Source: Coprinus comatus (taxonomy: Eukaryota; Basidiomycota; Agaricomycetes; Agaricales; Agaricaceae). Taken from it: a DNA stretch of 64,000 nt. The position numbers and the translations under genes were made by a program. The stretch's first letter is position 1; each line of letters opens with the position of its first letter. The notes under the pieces were generated by a model that was not told the DNA's origin, searched no databases, and worked only from the letters and a program-made list of their open reading frames with translations. Of this stretch, positions 33,526-45,418 are shown piece after piece. The stretch is taken from contig JAWPGT010000001.1 in assembly GCA_034638255.1 (NCBI GenBank), positions 868,001 to 932,000 on the forward strand, in the 5' to 3' direction.

Positions 33526-35751
33526 TTAACTTCCATGCGAACTTCTTGGTAGAAGATCATTCACATCCAAATCACTGGTGTTACCACTTCCACCACTCTT
33601 CCTAGGTTTTCCAATTCTGCTCTTCGATAGCACAGAGCTGGGCGGGGGTGGTCTAGCCCGTCTTGACATGCTCTGGCTTGGTGGGTGGGGTAACGACTTT
33701 AAATCGTCATATCTGGAATAAGAATGGGAGGAAGATGTACCAGAGCCTGGCCGAGGTAGGGGAGGTAATGTAGTAGATCGCTCTCGGTATGGGTCTGATG
33801 ATGGTAGATTTGTGCTTGTTCCCAGTGATGTCCGTTTCTGATTGGAATAATTCTGGCTCGAATAGGGATTTGCACCTCCTGGTCCTGTTGACCTTTTCAG
33901 TCCAATTCCTGAAGAGTTATTATATAGGCTGCTTGTTGGTAGAGGAAGGAAGGTTGGCGTGGATGGACGGGACGTCGGTGTTGGCAATGAGCTGCCGGTG
34001 GTCGTGGTGCTTAAGCTGGCGCCTGACATGCGTGATTGTGGCCTTGGAATACCGGTGTTTCTAGTGCTTTGCCCCAGTGTCGATTTGTTCAATGAAAGTA
34101 TTGAAGTGCTAGAACCAGAGCTCGGTGGGCTGCCAGTGCGATACGCGCTAGGTGCAGATGGACTCGAGAGACGTCGTTTATCTCTTTGTTGTCGTTCCTT
34201 TTCCCATGTCTTTTGAGGGGAAGGGGAATCTTCCATAATCAAGACCCATCCCGAGGTGTCACCGAGATCCTTCTTACCGGTTTCGTTTTCGTTACTTCGT
34301 CGAGAGTCCACGCTTCGCCGAATGCTGTCTAGACTAGTCTTTGCAGTTGTTGCTAATGATGCAGAAGAGGAGGAAGACGAGCTACCGAGTGCATTGATTG
34401 GGGTAACGGCCGTGTTAGGTCTCGCACTGCTAGCCATTCTAAGCCTCGGGACACGTGTATGAATCTTTTGCTCGAGTACTCGAACTCTTGCACGCATCTC
34501 TGAAACCATTTGTACCCCTTTATTCTTAGTCAGCGTCATAGCGGAAGTTGTGTTTGTGCTGGAATGGCGAGTGGAGGCGACAAGAGTGCGGGAAACTGGT
34601 ATACGAGGGCTTGTAAGCACAGGTAGTGTACTTGAACGAGTAAGTCCAGCAGGTGACATAGTGGTAGATTTCGTGGGGTTGAATCCTGCTCGTTGCAGAA
34701 GTGCAGATTGGCCTGCCGTTTTGATTACAGCGTTTACTTTAGGAGTAGTGTTAACAGAACTTTTGGAGTCTGTGACCGAAGGATAGGAGAGATCCGATAA
34801 TTGAAGGTCCTTGGGAAGTGAGGAATGGAGGAGGTCATCCTCAGAAGATAATCGTGGAAGTGGTTGTGAAAGAGTGGAGGACCTGCTAGTCGAAGGTCTT
34901 TCTGTCGCTGTAGATGAAGTAGCGGACGACGCAGTCGATATTTGTTCCTTCAGAATCGCGATTTCGTCTTGAGAATCTGTGATGATATTAAACACGATCC
35001 CTACCATGAGTCCCTACACTTACCTCGAAGTTCATCCTTTATTCTTTGCAGTTCCTCTTCCAAACTAGCCTTTTCAATGAGCTCATGTTCCAGAAGAATT
35101 TTTTCTTCTAAAGCTTTCGCGTATTTGGCTTCCATGTCAGCCAGACTTGAGGAGACTTCCCGCTCGTTGCGTTCTAAATCATCGTTACCCATTTCCAAGT
35201 CTCGCAATTGGACTTTGATTTGCTGGTAGTCCTGCCGCAGCCGGTCTAATTCACGTTGAAGGGACGTCGTAGTGGTATTATGGGTTGTTTGAAGTGACAT
35301 ATACTTATTCTGATTTGGGCAGGGGGTTAGCTTAGGCCCCGCAGTGGACCACACGTTGCTCACCTTCCACTCGTCGCGTTCCCTATCCGCCTTTGCGACC
35401 TTTGCCCTCAACTCCTGCTCCTGCTTCTCTGACCTCTGAAGATCTGCCTCCATCTCTGCCTCCAGATCCCTGCTAGCTGTCTGGAAGTCTTCCAGTTCGT
35501 TACGGGTTTCTGCTAGCATGTCAACAACCTGTACGACCATGAGTATGGGTTGAAAAAGGTAAGATGTAGGCATACTTCATGATACTTGGCCCGCCAATCA
35601 GTAGTTGCCGAGGAGTAGCTGGAAATTGGCAGTAAATGAGTATATGTGTATGTTGTTGTTATGGGGGGCGAACCCACTCGAACTGGTTATCATCTGCGGA
35701 CAGATGCCTGTCCGTGAGCAGGGCATCTGTTGCCGATAGAACCGCGGTCAT
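33526..35751 (-). CDS. nudE: NudE-type dynein regulator (NDE1/NDEL1 family)
   Basis: NudE links LIS1 to cytoplasmic dynein and is needed for nuclear migration in hyphae. The N-terminus is taken from ATG 35751 (MTAVLSATDALLTDRHLSAD), spliced to YSSATTDWRAKYHEV, VVDMLAETRNELEDFQTASR and DLEAEMEADLQRSEKQEQEL. The conserved coiled coil follows, as TTSLQRELDRLRQDYQQIKV, LRDLEMGNDDLERNEREVSS, SLADMEAKYAKALEEKILLE and HELIEKASLEEELQRIKDEL. The NDDLERxxR, LE-x-KYxxALE and LLEHELxEK stretches are diagnostic. The long C-terminal region (nearly 490 residues, exon 33526-35007) is Ser/Thr/Pro-rich with a short conserved patch (GVQMVSEMRARVRVLEQKIH). The exact first exon is less certain: the donor after AACCA is inferred from phase. 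Total about 660 residues, longer than animal NudE because of the C-terminus. Confidence 0.85.
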
Positions 35752-35863
35752 GAAGGAGGCTGGGAGAGACAGTGGTGGATGGAGGTATGGTGGTTCAAGT
35801 TGAGTGAAGGTGAGCACATGGGGCGAGAGACTATTTCCTTATTTGGGCTGCTAACTAGTTCTA

Positions 35864-36515
35864 TTACAGGCCTTCTGGCTTTGCGCACTTGCGCTTTTCA
35901 GTCCGCCCAGTCTTTGGGCACCGCATCTCCTGCCATGACACTGGCTCCAGCGTTGCCCCTGCGTCGCTCGTCGCAAATATTACTCCGAGGTCGTTGCGCG
36001 CGGTTGTCACAAAGTAACTGCGAGCATCACCCAGGGATATCTAACCAACATAAACTAACCAATAATAAACCGTCCGACTGAACGTACCACAACACCACGG
36101 ACGACATCACCGCCCCGGAAGCAGTCGCCGATTTTGACCCGGTCCTTCTCGGTTGCTCGTACATCTTGTGTGCGGATGACCCCCGTGAACTCTTCACCAG
36201 CAGGCAGAGGAACACCGTCAACTACACTTATTGAGATCAATGCCTGCAGCGGCGACAGGCGTGTAACTGTCCCAAGCACGACCGAGTTCGGAGACGGTGC
36301 ATCGGGACGGATGCGAGGGACAGAGAGGGTCTAGATACCACATTTTATTATTTCTGGTAGCAATTAAATACAGATATGGGACTAACAGAACCGTCGAAAC
36401 GAGGAGTGCCGAGGATGCTGGAGCGCACTTGGTTGCCGTGCAAGTAGGTTCCGGGGCCCAGCTGGGGAGCTGGACCACGGGTGACTGGGATGGGTTGACC
36501 AGGGAGGAGGGACAT
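35864..36515 (-). CDS. CSL4: CSL4, RNA exosome cap subunit
   Basis: Csl4 is one of the three S1/KH cap proteins of the RNA exosome. From ATG 36515 the protein starts [20 protein letters not shown] and [20 protein letters not shown] (the GTY-x-H-G-x-I-x-SSLxG N-terminal domain). The S1 domain has [20 protein letters not shown] and [20 protein letters not shown] (compare [18 protein letters not shown] in human). The C-terminal part has [20 protein letters not shown] and [19 protein letters not shown], where Cys aligns with the zinc-ribbon region of the family, and stops at TAA 35864-35866. Three exons with introns near 36330-36385 and 36030-36090. About 180 residues. Divergent from LAT1 with 153 bp between ATGs. 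Confidence 0.9.
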
Positions 36516-36668
36516 GATGCGAAGAGTAATTCTTGGGCCCGGGTCGGCGCACTCCGAGCTATTTGGCCGTGTTGTCGAGGACTCGCGTAAGGGGCCATTC
36601 ACTGAAAATCCACCCTTTACGCGGTTCTGCATCTTTCTATCCCTCTTACACCTGGCATTGCTCTAGCC

Positions 36669-38223
36669 ATGGCAGCCCACATTGCTCGTACATTTGCTCG
36701 CAGTATGTCCAGACCCAACAGGCACCCCCAACCTGTACTCACACTTTTTAGGTTTCCATCTTTCCGCGCGTCGGGCCGCCCTCTCGCAGTTTAACATGCC
36801 AGCTATGAGCCCCACCATGACAGAGGGTGGTATTGCTTCATGGAAAAAGAAAGAGGGGGAGACTTTCTCCTCAGGAGACGTCCTGTTAGAAATTGTACGT
36901 ATTTCTAAGGCGCACCAGCAGCCCACGGTCCTGACAACTCACTCCATATAGGAAACAGATAAGGCTACAATTGATGTCGAAGCTCAGGATGATGGTATCC
37001 TCGCAAAAATTGTGGTACGTGTCCTTGTTGGACTGTGTTTCGTCATAAACCAACCATTTACAGGTCCCTGACGGTTCAAAGAACGTTAAAGTTGGTTCCG
37101 TGATCGCCGTCGTTGGTGAAGAGGGTGATGACATCTCTGGAGCCGCCGCGCTCGCGGAGCAGGCTTCTCAACAACAAGCTTTAGAGTCGAAGTCAGAGCC
37201 CGTTAAGGAGGAGAAGTCAGCACCACCTCCCACCCCAGAACCAACACAACCTGTTGAGACCAAGGCAGAGCTTCAGATTGGTGACAGAATATTCGCTAGT
37301 CCAATTGCTAAGAAAATTGCCCTTGAACGTGGTATTCCTCTCGCCCAAATCAAAGGTACTGGTCCTCAAGGCCGTATCATCCGTGAAGATGTCGAAAACT
37401 TCAAGCCTGCCGCTACCACCTCCATACCTGCAACTCAACCAGTCGCAACTCAACAAACTGCAGACTATATCGATATCCCTGTTTCCAACATGCGTCGTAC
37501 CATTGGTGCCCGCCTGACCCAGTCGAAACAGGAGATTCCTCACTACTACCTGACCATTGATATTAATATGGACAAGGTTCTCAAGCTGCGGGAGGTCTTC
37601 AACAAGACTCTGACTGAGAAAGACAAAACAGCCAAGCTCAGTGTCAACGATTTTATCGTCAAGGCTGCTGCTTGTGCACTGTCAGATGTCCCTGAAGCCA
37701 ACTCCGCGTGGCTTGGTGAAGTCATCAGACAGTATGGCAAGGCCGACATTTGTGTTGCTGTTGCCACCCCCACCGGTCTCATTACTCCCATTGTAACTAA
37801 TGCTGGTGCAAAGGGACTTGCTACCATCTCTGCCGAGACCAAAGCTCTCGCGAAGAAAGCCCGTGATGGCAAGCTGACACCATCAGAATACCAGGTAAGG
37901 CGGATCACTCTAAGCGCACATCAGTACGCTGACTTCTACCTCTCCCTCTCCAGGGTGGTTCCTTCACAATCTCCAACCTCGGCATGTTTGACATCAGTCA
38001 CTTCACGGCAATCATCAACCCACCTCAGTCATGCATTCTTGCCATTGGCTCAACACAAGCCTCGCTAGTTCCTGCTCCTGAAGAGGAACGTGGATTCAAA
38101 ACCGTTCAAACCATGAAGGCTACGCTAAGCTCAGATCACAGAGTAGTCGACGGTGCTGTTGGTGCTAGGTGGCTAGCTGCCTTTAAGGGTTACCTTGAAA
38201 ACCCTCTAACTTTCATGCTCTGA
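36669..38223 (+). CDS. LAT1: Pyruvate dehydrogenase E2 (dihydrolipoamide acetyltransferase)
   Basis: The E2 core of mitochondrial pyruvate dehydrogenase transfers acetyl groups from a lipoyl arm to CoA. ATG 36669 gives [12 protein letters not shown], a short presequence. The lipoyl domain has [20 protein letters not shown] and [11 protein letters not shown], whose Lys is the lipoylation site. A linker rich in Ala, Pro and Glu leads to the subunit-binding domain [20 protein letters not shown] and [15 protein letters not shown]. The catalytic domain has [20 protein letters not shown], then [20 protein letters not shown] and the active-site motif [18 protein letters not shown] ends at 38223. One lipoyl domain, as in most fungal E2 proteins. 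Introns are at about 36703, 36893, 37015 and 37893. The cofactor is made by lipoyl synthase, encoded at 46332-47823. Confidence 0.96.
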
Positions 38224-38466
38224 GGACTTGCTGGCTAGAGCTTTGTTCCAGTGTGCTGGGATACCTTGTCTTTATTTTTTTTCTCGTATAGACTATACAT
38301 AATATCACTTGCCATCTGGAAGCTACCGCATACTTAATATGAGAGGGAATGAAAAATGATGTCACTCTGCTGACGCCATCATGTGACCTTTAGGAGTGTA
38401 TCCATGAACAACGCGTGCTGTACGTTACGGTCTCACGAACCCCTGTTTGTGAACGTCGTCGTTCAC

Positions 38467-40600
38467 ATGGAGGACGCATTTTTCGCCTCAGTGCTTAAGA
38501 AATGGGCGGATACTTCCCAACAAGTGGTTGATCTTAGGAACAGGCTTGACGAGGTTGAGAAAGAGGTGAGCTCTCATCTCGTCCGGATGACACCTTGCGA
38601 TCTTTCGTTCAAGGCTAAAGAACTATTAGCGTGATGAATATAAAACGAAGGCTACAACATATGAGGACCCTCTGACACCAAAGCAATGTCCTATTCGGAC
38701 AACCAACCACAATCAAATGATGCCGTTGCAAGAGGCTGGAGATAGATTTGAAAAGGCCCGGTGGGAATATCAAAGACTGCGTCAAGAGGTTTGAACTTCA
38801 CCTTATCCGACGCTGGACAAAACAACGACTAATGGAACTTTTGGAAATTTAGTTACAGACTGCTATTAATGAACGATCTTCACTTACGCAAGAAGTCGAG
38901 CGCATGAGACAGGAATACGTCCGAATCCAGAACGAATTGCAAGATACGAAACAACAATACGTCGTATCTGGTTTCGAATGTGCCAGCTTACGACAAGAAA
39001 ACGAGGCACACAAGAAAATGGTATCTCCTTATCTTCTTACTCTAAGCGAAGGCATGAAACCGAAAGGCGTTCTGTATAGATCTCCGACCTCATGCAAAGA
39101 CTGCGGCAAGCCGAGGAGGCTAATCTCTTGTTACAAGGACAAAATGTATGCAAAGATATATTCTCTATCACTGCCATCTCTAACTTATACCCCTTAGACA
39201 ATACCCTCTTCATTTGATGCGCAGAAAGTGGTACAACTCCAGCAACGCATGGCCTCTTTGGAATTAGAGGTAATAGCACTTGTTATAATTATGGAACTTC
39301 TCTAATCAAAATACCATAGCTGCAACAAACACAGTCTTCAACACGAACGATAGATATCGAAAATACCACTTTACGCGGGGATTTAGATATCACCCGAGAA
39401 GCCCTGCTCAAAACTAAGGAGAGTAATAAGAACCTGCTAGATACCATCTCGCAACTTTCTCGTATAGTGAGTTAAGCTATGAATGTGCTAGTATCGTTAT
39501 CTAAGTTGCGCTCTAGGCACGTCAAGTTATCAAAGTGCCCGAGGCAGGAATTTCAGAACAACAGGCACAAATATCGGCAGATGTACAAGGAACTATACCA
39601 TTTCCACAAAGAACGCTAGCAACACTAGTTACGCGAAAACGTTACCAATCACAACCAATTCAGAGATCTTCGAGACTGCCTTCAGTCTCTGAGCCGAAGC
39701 CAACACCAAAAGCAGTACAAAAGGTTGAGAATGACTCTTCATTCAATGATACCACGATCGTCGCAGAGGTCGATCATCCAGTGATTCCGATGTTGGCACG
39801 TCGCTTACAGCCGTTGGCCTCCCTGCCTATCATTATTCCTAACGTTAACATTAACGAAGGAGACAATAAATTCACGCGTAGCCTCACGAGTGCAGCCATC
39901 GGTGGCAGTATCCAATCCCTAATTGTCAGGTATTGCGATTACCTAAATGATTCAAATGGACGTATACTGACAAAAACAGAGTAACTTTCGGTGCTACCGA
40001 GCTGGCTAAAGGTAGAAATATCGAAGAATATTTGTGTCCCCGCCTCGATCATAACCCATGGTGTCCGTCAGCCCCGGGGCAACACGGTTTCATGTTCGTT
40101 GGGTTAGGCAGGGAAAAGAATACATATAATACCCCTCAATTATGCAATCTCTTTGTCGGTCTAGTCAAACAAAACCAGAAAGAGGAACGTTACTTTAGAT
40201 ATCTTGGTGTTTATCAAGTCAGCCGAGTAGAACCATTGAGTTTTGAAGAATGGCAGACATTGGATACTTCGGTAGGAAAGAATTATACTCCGATAATAGC
40301 CCACACTTACATGTGTATTAGGTCCAAATGAACTATGTGCAGGCTACTAAGGATAAAAATAAAGATACGCGAACAAAACAAGAGATTACGGACGCCTATA
40401 ATAGAGGGGAGCTATCTGTTCCTTGTGTTCAATTACAATGTGTTGCTTTTGACGAGGAGCTCTATGCTGGACTCCTTGCATTCCGCTCCCAGCATAAGGT
40501 TGAACGGAAACATCGACTTTCCAAACGCACTCGCGAGGAAGAGACTGAAACGGTATCGTCCCAGAATAAACGCAGTACTCGTATCCGGCAAGCCCAATGA
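38467..40600 (+). CDS. Coiled-coil protein with a C-terminal DUF6697-like domain
   Basis: ATG 38467 gives MEDAFFASVLKKWADTSQQV; a further in-frame ATG exists at 38404. The N-terminal half is a long coiled coil assembled from several exons (VVDLRNRLDEVEKE, FEKARWEYQRLRQE, EVERMRQEYVRIQNELQDTK, QQRMASLELELQQTQSSTRT, LRGDLDITREALLKTKESNK). A Pro/Thr-rich linker follows. The C-terminal domain has VTFGATELAKGRNIEEYLCP, LDHNPWCPSAPGQHGFMFVG, YFRYLGVYQVSRVEPLSFEE and LSVPCVQLQCVAFDEELYAG, which resembles the basidiomycete DUF6697 pattern (NPxxP-x-PGxxG, a Y-x-G-x-Y strand, P-L-x-x-EEW). The function is unknown. The tail is basic (RKHRLSKRTREEE). No enzyme motif is seen. About 560 residues. Confidence 0.75.
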
Positions 40601-40775
40601 TGTCTTCTGGAGCTTCTCCTTGCTATTCCCTACTTAATAACTTATTTTTTTGATTTATTTTCGCTCAGTTCCGTTGAGTAGTTTCTTCTGTGTAGTTACA
40701 ATTCACGTCATGCCGACGTCATAATACTTGTTGTCCGATTGATTGATGTGATCAATTTAACTTGCAACTACTCTC

Positions 40776-42271
40776 ATGCCAGGAAGATTGTGCAAGGCAA
40801 GTCCACTACAGAAGCCCCGTGCGTACAAACCGAGCCTCGAGTCTCAAGCCACTTATAATTGCAATAGCAAGACCTTACCTTGCCCTTGGCTTGGAGGGTT
40901 CTGCGAACAAACTCGGTGCTGGGGTCATAAAACATGCAGAAGATGGCTCCGTTTCCGTTTTATCCAACATCAGGCATACATACATCACTCCACCAGGAGA
41001 AGGATTTCAACCTCGTGACACTGCCCTCCATCACCGTGAATGGGCTCTTAAAGTTATTAACGATTCCTTGACCAAAGCTGGGGTGTCCATTCATGATGTA
41101 GACTGTATATGCTTCACGAAAGGTATGTGTTCTCGTACAACTCCTTCGTTGACACCTTCGAGGAAGAGATAGCATTGATCAATGAGCTAGGGCCTGGGAT
41201 GGGTGCGCCTTTGCAGTCAGTTGCCCTAGTCGCTCGTACATTGTCACTTCTGTATAGTAAACCATTAGTGGGAGTCAACCATTGTGTTGGGCGTAAGTCA
41301 CAATATCCTGATGTTTTTTATATCATCCATGATAATCTTCCATGTAGACATTGAGATGGGAAGAGAGATTACAGGGTCAAATAATCCAGTGGTTCTTTAT
41401 GTATCTGGAGGAAACACGCAAGTGATTGCATACTCCCGTCAATGTTACCGGATATTTGGAGAAACACTGGACATTGCAGTCGGTAACTGTCTGGATCGTT
41501 TTGCACGAGTCATTAACCTCAGTAACGACCCAAGTCCTGGATACAATATTGAACAAGAGGCTAAAAAGTGAGCACCATTTACATCATTGTGTTTCAGTAC
41601 GGTATAACTTTTTACATGAAGAGGAATAAGACTACTGTATCTTCCCTATGCCACGAAGGGAATGGATATTAGTCTTTCAGGGATCTTAACATCAACAGAG
41701 GCATATACGTATGATAAACGATTCCGCCAAGATGGCCAGCAACGAGATGCAAATGACACTGACATCATCACTCCTGCTGATCTTTGTTTTTCATTGCAAG
41801 AGACCGTTTTTGCTATGCTAGTCGAAATTACAGAGAGGGCTATGGCCCATATCGGCAGCAAAGAGGTATTGATCGTTGGCGGTGTTGGCTGTTCGTTTTA
41901 TACTTTTAAATAATCTGTCTCGATTGTGACCACTTCATCACTAGGTAACGAGCGCTTACAGGAGATGATGGGCATCATGGCACAAGAGAGAAATGGACAA
42001 GTTTTTGCTACCGATGAGAGGCAAGAATCACATTTTCAGATCAACACACCAAAATACTACTAAATCTTTATCCGACTTGTAGATTCTGCATCGATAACGG
42101 AATAATGATTGCGCAAGCTGGACTACTAGCGTATAGGATGGGTCAGACAACCCCACTGTCCAAGACTAGTTGCACTCAGAGGTGAGGGGTATTCACATGA
42201 ACTGTACTTGTGATTTATCTTTCCCCTTTAGATTTAGAACAGATCAAGTACATGTCGCTTGGCGAGCATAG
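40776..42271 (+). CDS. KAE1: KAE1/OSGEP, KEOPS tRNA t6A synthase subunit
   Basis: Kae1 makes the t6A37 base on ANN-decoding tRNAs within the KEOPS complex. The conserved core begins [18 protein letters not shown] and continues [40 protein letters not shown] and [16 protein letters not shown], with the metal-binding HxxxH motif split by an intron. Later parts include [95 protein letters not shown] and [20 protein letters not shown], ending [12 protein letters not shown] with TAG 42269-42271. The N-terminal exon is uncertain: ATG 40776 starts MPGRLCK and then a short intron precedes ARPYLALG. Two splice choices keep frame. The rest is secure. About 340-350 residues. Confidence 0.92.
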
Positions 42272-42329
42272 CAGAAAAAAAATCATATACAGTTACTTCA
42301 GCGTCCTTTTAACACGTCCTATTTTTCGA

Positions 42330-43418
42330 TCAATTAACATTTCGCAAGACCAACTTCCAGCCCTGGGGGTCGCTACGATGCATTTCTTCCCCCAATCTGT
42401 CAAATTGATCCCACCACCAGCTATTCACAACACCGAACTGGCTTGTGCTTTCTAAAGAGGATACCCTTGCCTTCCACGGCTTGTCAGCAAGGATGTAGTG
42501 CAAGCATCTAACTTCTTCATCATCCCATAATTGTTGGTGGATGTTTCTCAGGGTTTTCAGCGCATTATAATACCACGGCAAGGGCCTCCAGCGACCATGG
42601 AAAAATGCATTGAGAAGATCCTGGTCGCAAAACGTGAATTCGGCTAGCCTGTCGGTGGTGTAAAAATACTGAAGGATCTCATTTGCTAGTTTTTTGCATG
42701 GTCTAAAGACAACGGTCCCCGAGTTGAACTGGTTGTATGGGCGGGGAGATGTAGGTGTAAGTTTCGGAGGAGGGCATTTCGGGTTAAGTACGGTTGTATG
42801 TGCACAATTTTCTGGGATCCTGGGTAAGGGTGGTGAGATTGTGCACAACGGGCGTATGTCAGGGGTCATACCAATCAGCAGGATAGTGCTCGAGTTTGCG
42901 GGGATTGCATGCACAAACATGAGCTGCTGCTATCTGGGCAGGTGGCAGGTCAATATCAAACAAATCATCCATATTCTTCTTGATGACCATATCTGAATCC
43001 AGAAGGACCATTAACTATGAACATGTTAAAACTGCTTTGGAGCCGTGACTGAAGGTCCTACATCATATTCAACAAGTTCGAAACACCTTAGAAGATACGA
43101 TTAGAATAAGAAGAGATGGATCTTGATCATTTCACAAGATGCTGATGCTCACCTTAGCTTAGCCCAGATATCTGCGAATCTGGAATCCTCGGGATCCAAA
43201 GTAAACCGTCCGGCCTCAGGATATAAAGGTTCTATCTCTGTAGTCCTAATACCCCGCTTTTGAAGCACATCTCTAGCTTCCTTTGGCAAGGAGGGAGTTA
43301 CCATCGCAATGAGAGGATATTTGGACTTCACATATCGCAAGCCATAGTCCAGAACCAGAAGGCCTGGCAAATAGTTGGTTTGAGTGAGAAGGGTGACATA
43401 GGCCCGTCGAGAGGACAT
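42330..43418 (-). CDS. GT8-family (glycogenin-like) glycosyltransferase, copy 1
   Basis: GT8 enzymes transfer sugars with retention, using a DxD metal site. ATG 43418 gives MSSRRAYVTLLTQTNYLPGL, then LDYGLRYVKSKYPLIAMVTP and LPKEARDVLQKRGIRTTEIE. A tiny exon (CFELVEYD) leads to LMVLLDSDMVIKKNMDDLFD with the DSD motif, HVCACNPRKLEHYPADW, PYNQFNSGTVVFRPCKKLAN and FTFCDQDLLNAFFHGRWRPL with the second conserved D-x-D-L-L motif. PWYYNALKTLRNIHQQLWDD and LHYILADKPWKARVSS complete the domain, ending at TGA 42330. No signal peptide or membrane span is apparent, so it is probably cytosolic. Sugar donor and acceptor are unknown. About 310 residues, close to copy 2. The stop is 58 bp from the KAE1 stop. 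Confidence 0.88.
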
Positions 43419-44312
43419 CGTAGTTGCTCTTGGAGAGTTTACACTGTGTGGAGATTGAGGCTGTATGGAACAGAACCAGGTGTCAATGTGATGACCTGGG
43501 AAGAATAGAAGAATCGAAGCGCCGACAATTGTCTTCGTTTGCCTTTCGCTAGATGAATGCCAAGCGACGATATACTAGCTGACCGCCTGGCACAACTTTA
43601 ACCCACTCGAATGATTCGTCTGAACAAACACGCAGTGGCACGTAAATTTTCCTACACCAGCTTTTCGAGCCGCAAGCACCGGATTTCATCTCATCATAAC
43701 AGAAAATCATCCCATCAATTTCTCCGATAAGACGCCCATATAGATTATGCAAACATAGGGGTTTAACTAGGATTCGCCATTCGAAGCTTGGCTACAGTAT
43801 ATACCGGCCGATTGGCCATCAGTGAATCTCATCCTGTAAACCGAGGCCCTCTATGGATTGGTTACTCAAAATATCGGGCGTGTCGCATAATTAGCACATC
43901 TTCGGCGATTCGGTGATAGGCGAAAGAGGGAATACTTAAGAGGAGGAAGATATAAATCAGAAGCACTCTGATAAAATAGGATAAAATAGACACGGATGTC
44001 AACGAATTCGCATCCACTTTAGTGTTTACCGTCTAACATTTGTCGTACAGCTGGCAGGGGGAAATAGAAAGAGGCCCAAACAAGTACGTACTGCATTATC
44101 AGTTTAATTGATTAAAGAGCTCGGTTGAGATCTGAGAAAGTGTAAATGGGACAAGTACAGGATGGGTTTACAAATAACGATCACATGGCAGAGTACATCC
44201 CCAAATGTTGTTAGAACATATTCAAAAAGAAATTATACACTACGATTACGACGGGGTAATGATTAAGGGTACAAAATATTATACTGAACTAGGAAATATC
44301 AGGTTGTGGAAT
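43419..44312. other. 894-bp gap between the two GT8 genes
   Basis: No credible gene. A minus-strand frame at 43549-43752 (VCSDESFEWVKVVPGGQLVY) has no ATG and no recognisable homology. The rest is AT-rich and should contain the promoter of copy 1 and the 3' UTR of copy 2. Confidence 0.5.
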
Positions 44313-45418
44313 TCATTTTGCTAGATCAACAAATGGCATGAGTAGCTTCCATCCCTCTGGGTCCATGGACTCCATGGTGCTAGCCATTTCGTCAAATTGT
44401 TGCCACCACCAACTGTTGAGTGTCCCAAAATATTCTTGGTGCTGAACCGGTGTTTTGCGAGATTGCCATGGTTTATCAGAGAAGATGTAATGTATACAAC
44501 GTGCTTTATCATCATCCCATAGATCGGCGTGTACAAAACGCAAAGTACGCAACGCGTTATAATGCCATGGTATAGGTTTCCATTTCCCATCAAAGTAGGC
44601 GGAAAGCAGATCTTGGTCTGGGAAGGAATATGTCAAAAGCTTGTCGTTCGAAAAGAAGAAGTTGAATAATCCATCGGACAGCTTCTTCGAAGGGTTGAGA
44701 ACCACGGTTCCTGAATTGAGTTGTGTGTGTGGGCGTGGCCCTATCTTCTTTTGATGAGGGGTTAGGGCGCTTATGCGGTTGTAGGCAGAGTAAGCGCAAT
44801 TTTCCGGTTTCCTAGGTAAGGAATGTTACTTTTTTGCACCTGGCGAAGATCAAACGTCATACCAATCTTCGGGATAGTGCTTGAGCTTCCGAGGATTGCA
44901 AGCACACACGTAAGTAGCACCTATCTGATCCTCATCCAATTCAAAGTGAAATAAATCATCTATGTTCTTCTTGATAATCATGTCACAATCCAACAAAACG
45001 ATTCGCTGCAAGACATTCAACACAAGGCCAGTTTTCTCGCTTATCGACAAAGAAGCTCACGCGATATTCGAACAACTGAAAAGCTCTTCATCATCAGGTA
45101 AGCAGTGTCTTCGTGTGTAAATAGAAATATAGCCCAGTACCTCAACTTGGTCCAAGTGTCATTGAATCTTGCATCAAATAGGGGCGGTGCAGAGACGAGG
45201 CTGGCATGATTCGGATACAAAGGGTCGACATCTCTCATGGAGATGTTCCGCTTGCGAAGTACTTCTCTTGCCTCTTTGGAAAGTTCAGGAGTAACCATCA
45301 CAACAAGCGGATACCTAGAATTAGCGGAACGTAAACCATGTTCCAAGACCAATATTCCAGGCAGATAAGCAGGCTTCGTGAGCAGAGTTATGTAGGCGTA
45401 GGGAGGGTTCTGGTTCAT
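44313..45418 (-). CDS. GT8-family (glycogenin-like) glycosyltransferase, copy 2
   Basis: A paralogue of the gene at 42330-43418, on the same strand with the same exon plan. ATG 45418 gives MNQNPPYAYITLLTKPAYLP, VLEHGLRSANSRYPLVVMVT and LSKEAREVLRKRNISMRDVD. After a short exon (AFQLFEYR) comes RIVLLDCDMIIKKNIDDLFH, where the metal motif is DCD, then YVCACNPRKLKHYPEDW, PHTQLNSGTVVLNPSKKLSD and SYSFPDQDLLSAYFDGKWKP-type residues. PIPWHYNALRTLRFVHADLW and IHYIFSDKPWQSRKTPVQHQ end the domain; TGA is at 44313. It differs from copy 1 in loop length and about half its residues. Substrate unknown. About 315 residues. Confidence 0.88.

Noticed and set aside
43549..43752. Small minus-strand frame between the two GT8 genes
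   Set aside because: It has no ATG start and no recognisable similarity; more likely an accidental frame.
44313..45418. GT8 copy 2 as a pseudogene broken into several frames
   Set aside because: The breaks coincide with short introns having proper donor and acceptor sites, and the spliced protein aligns throughout with copy 1.
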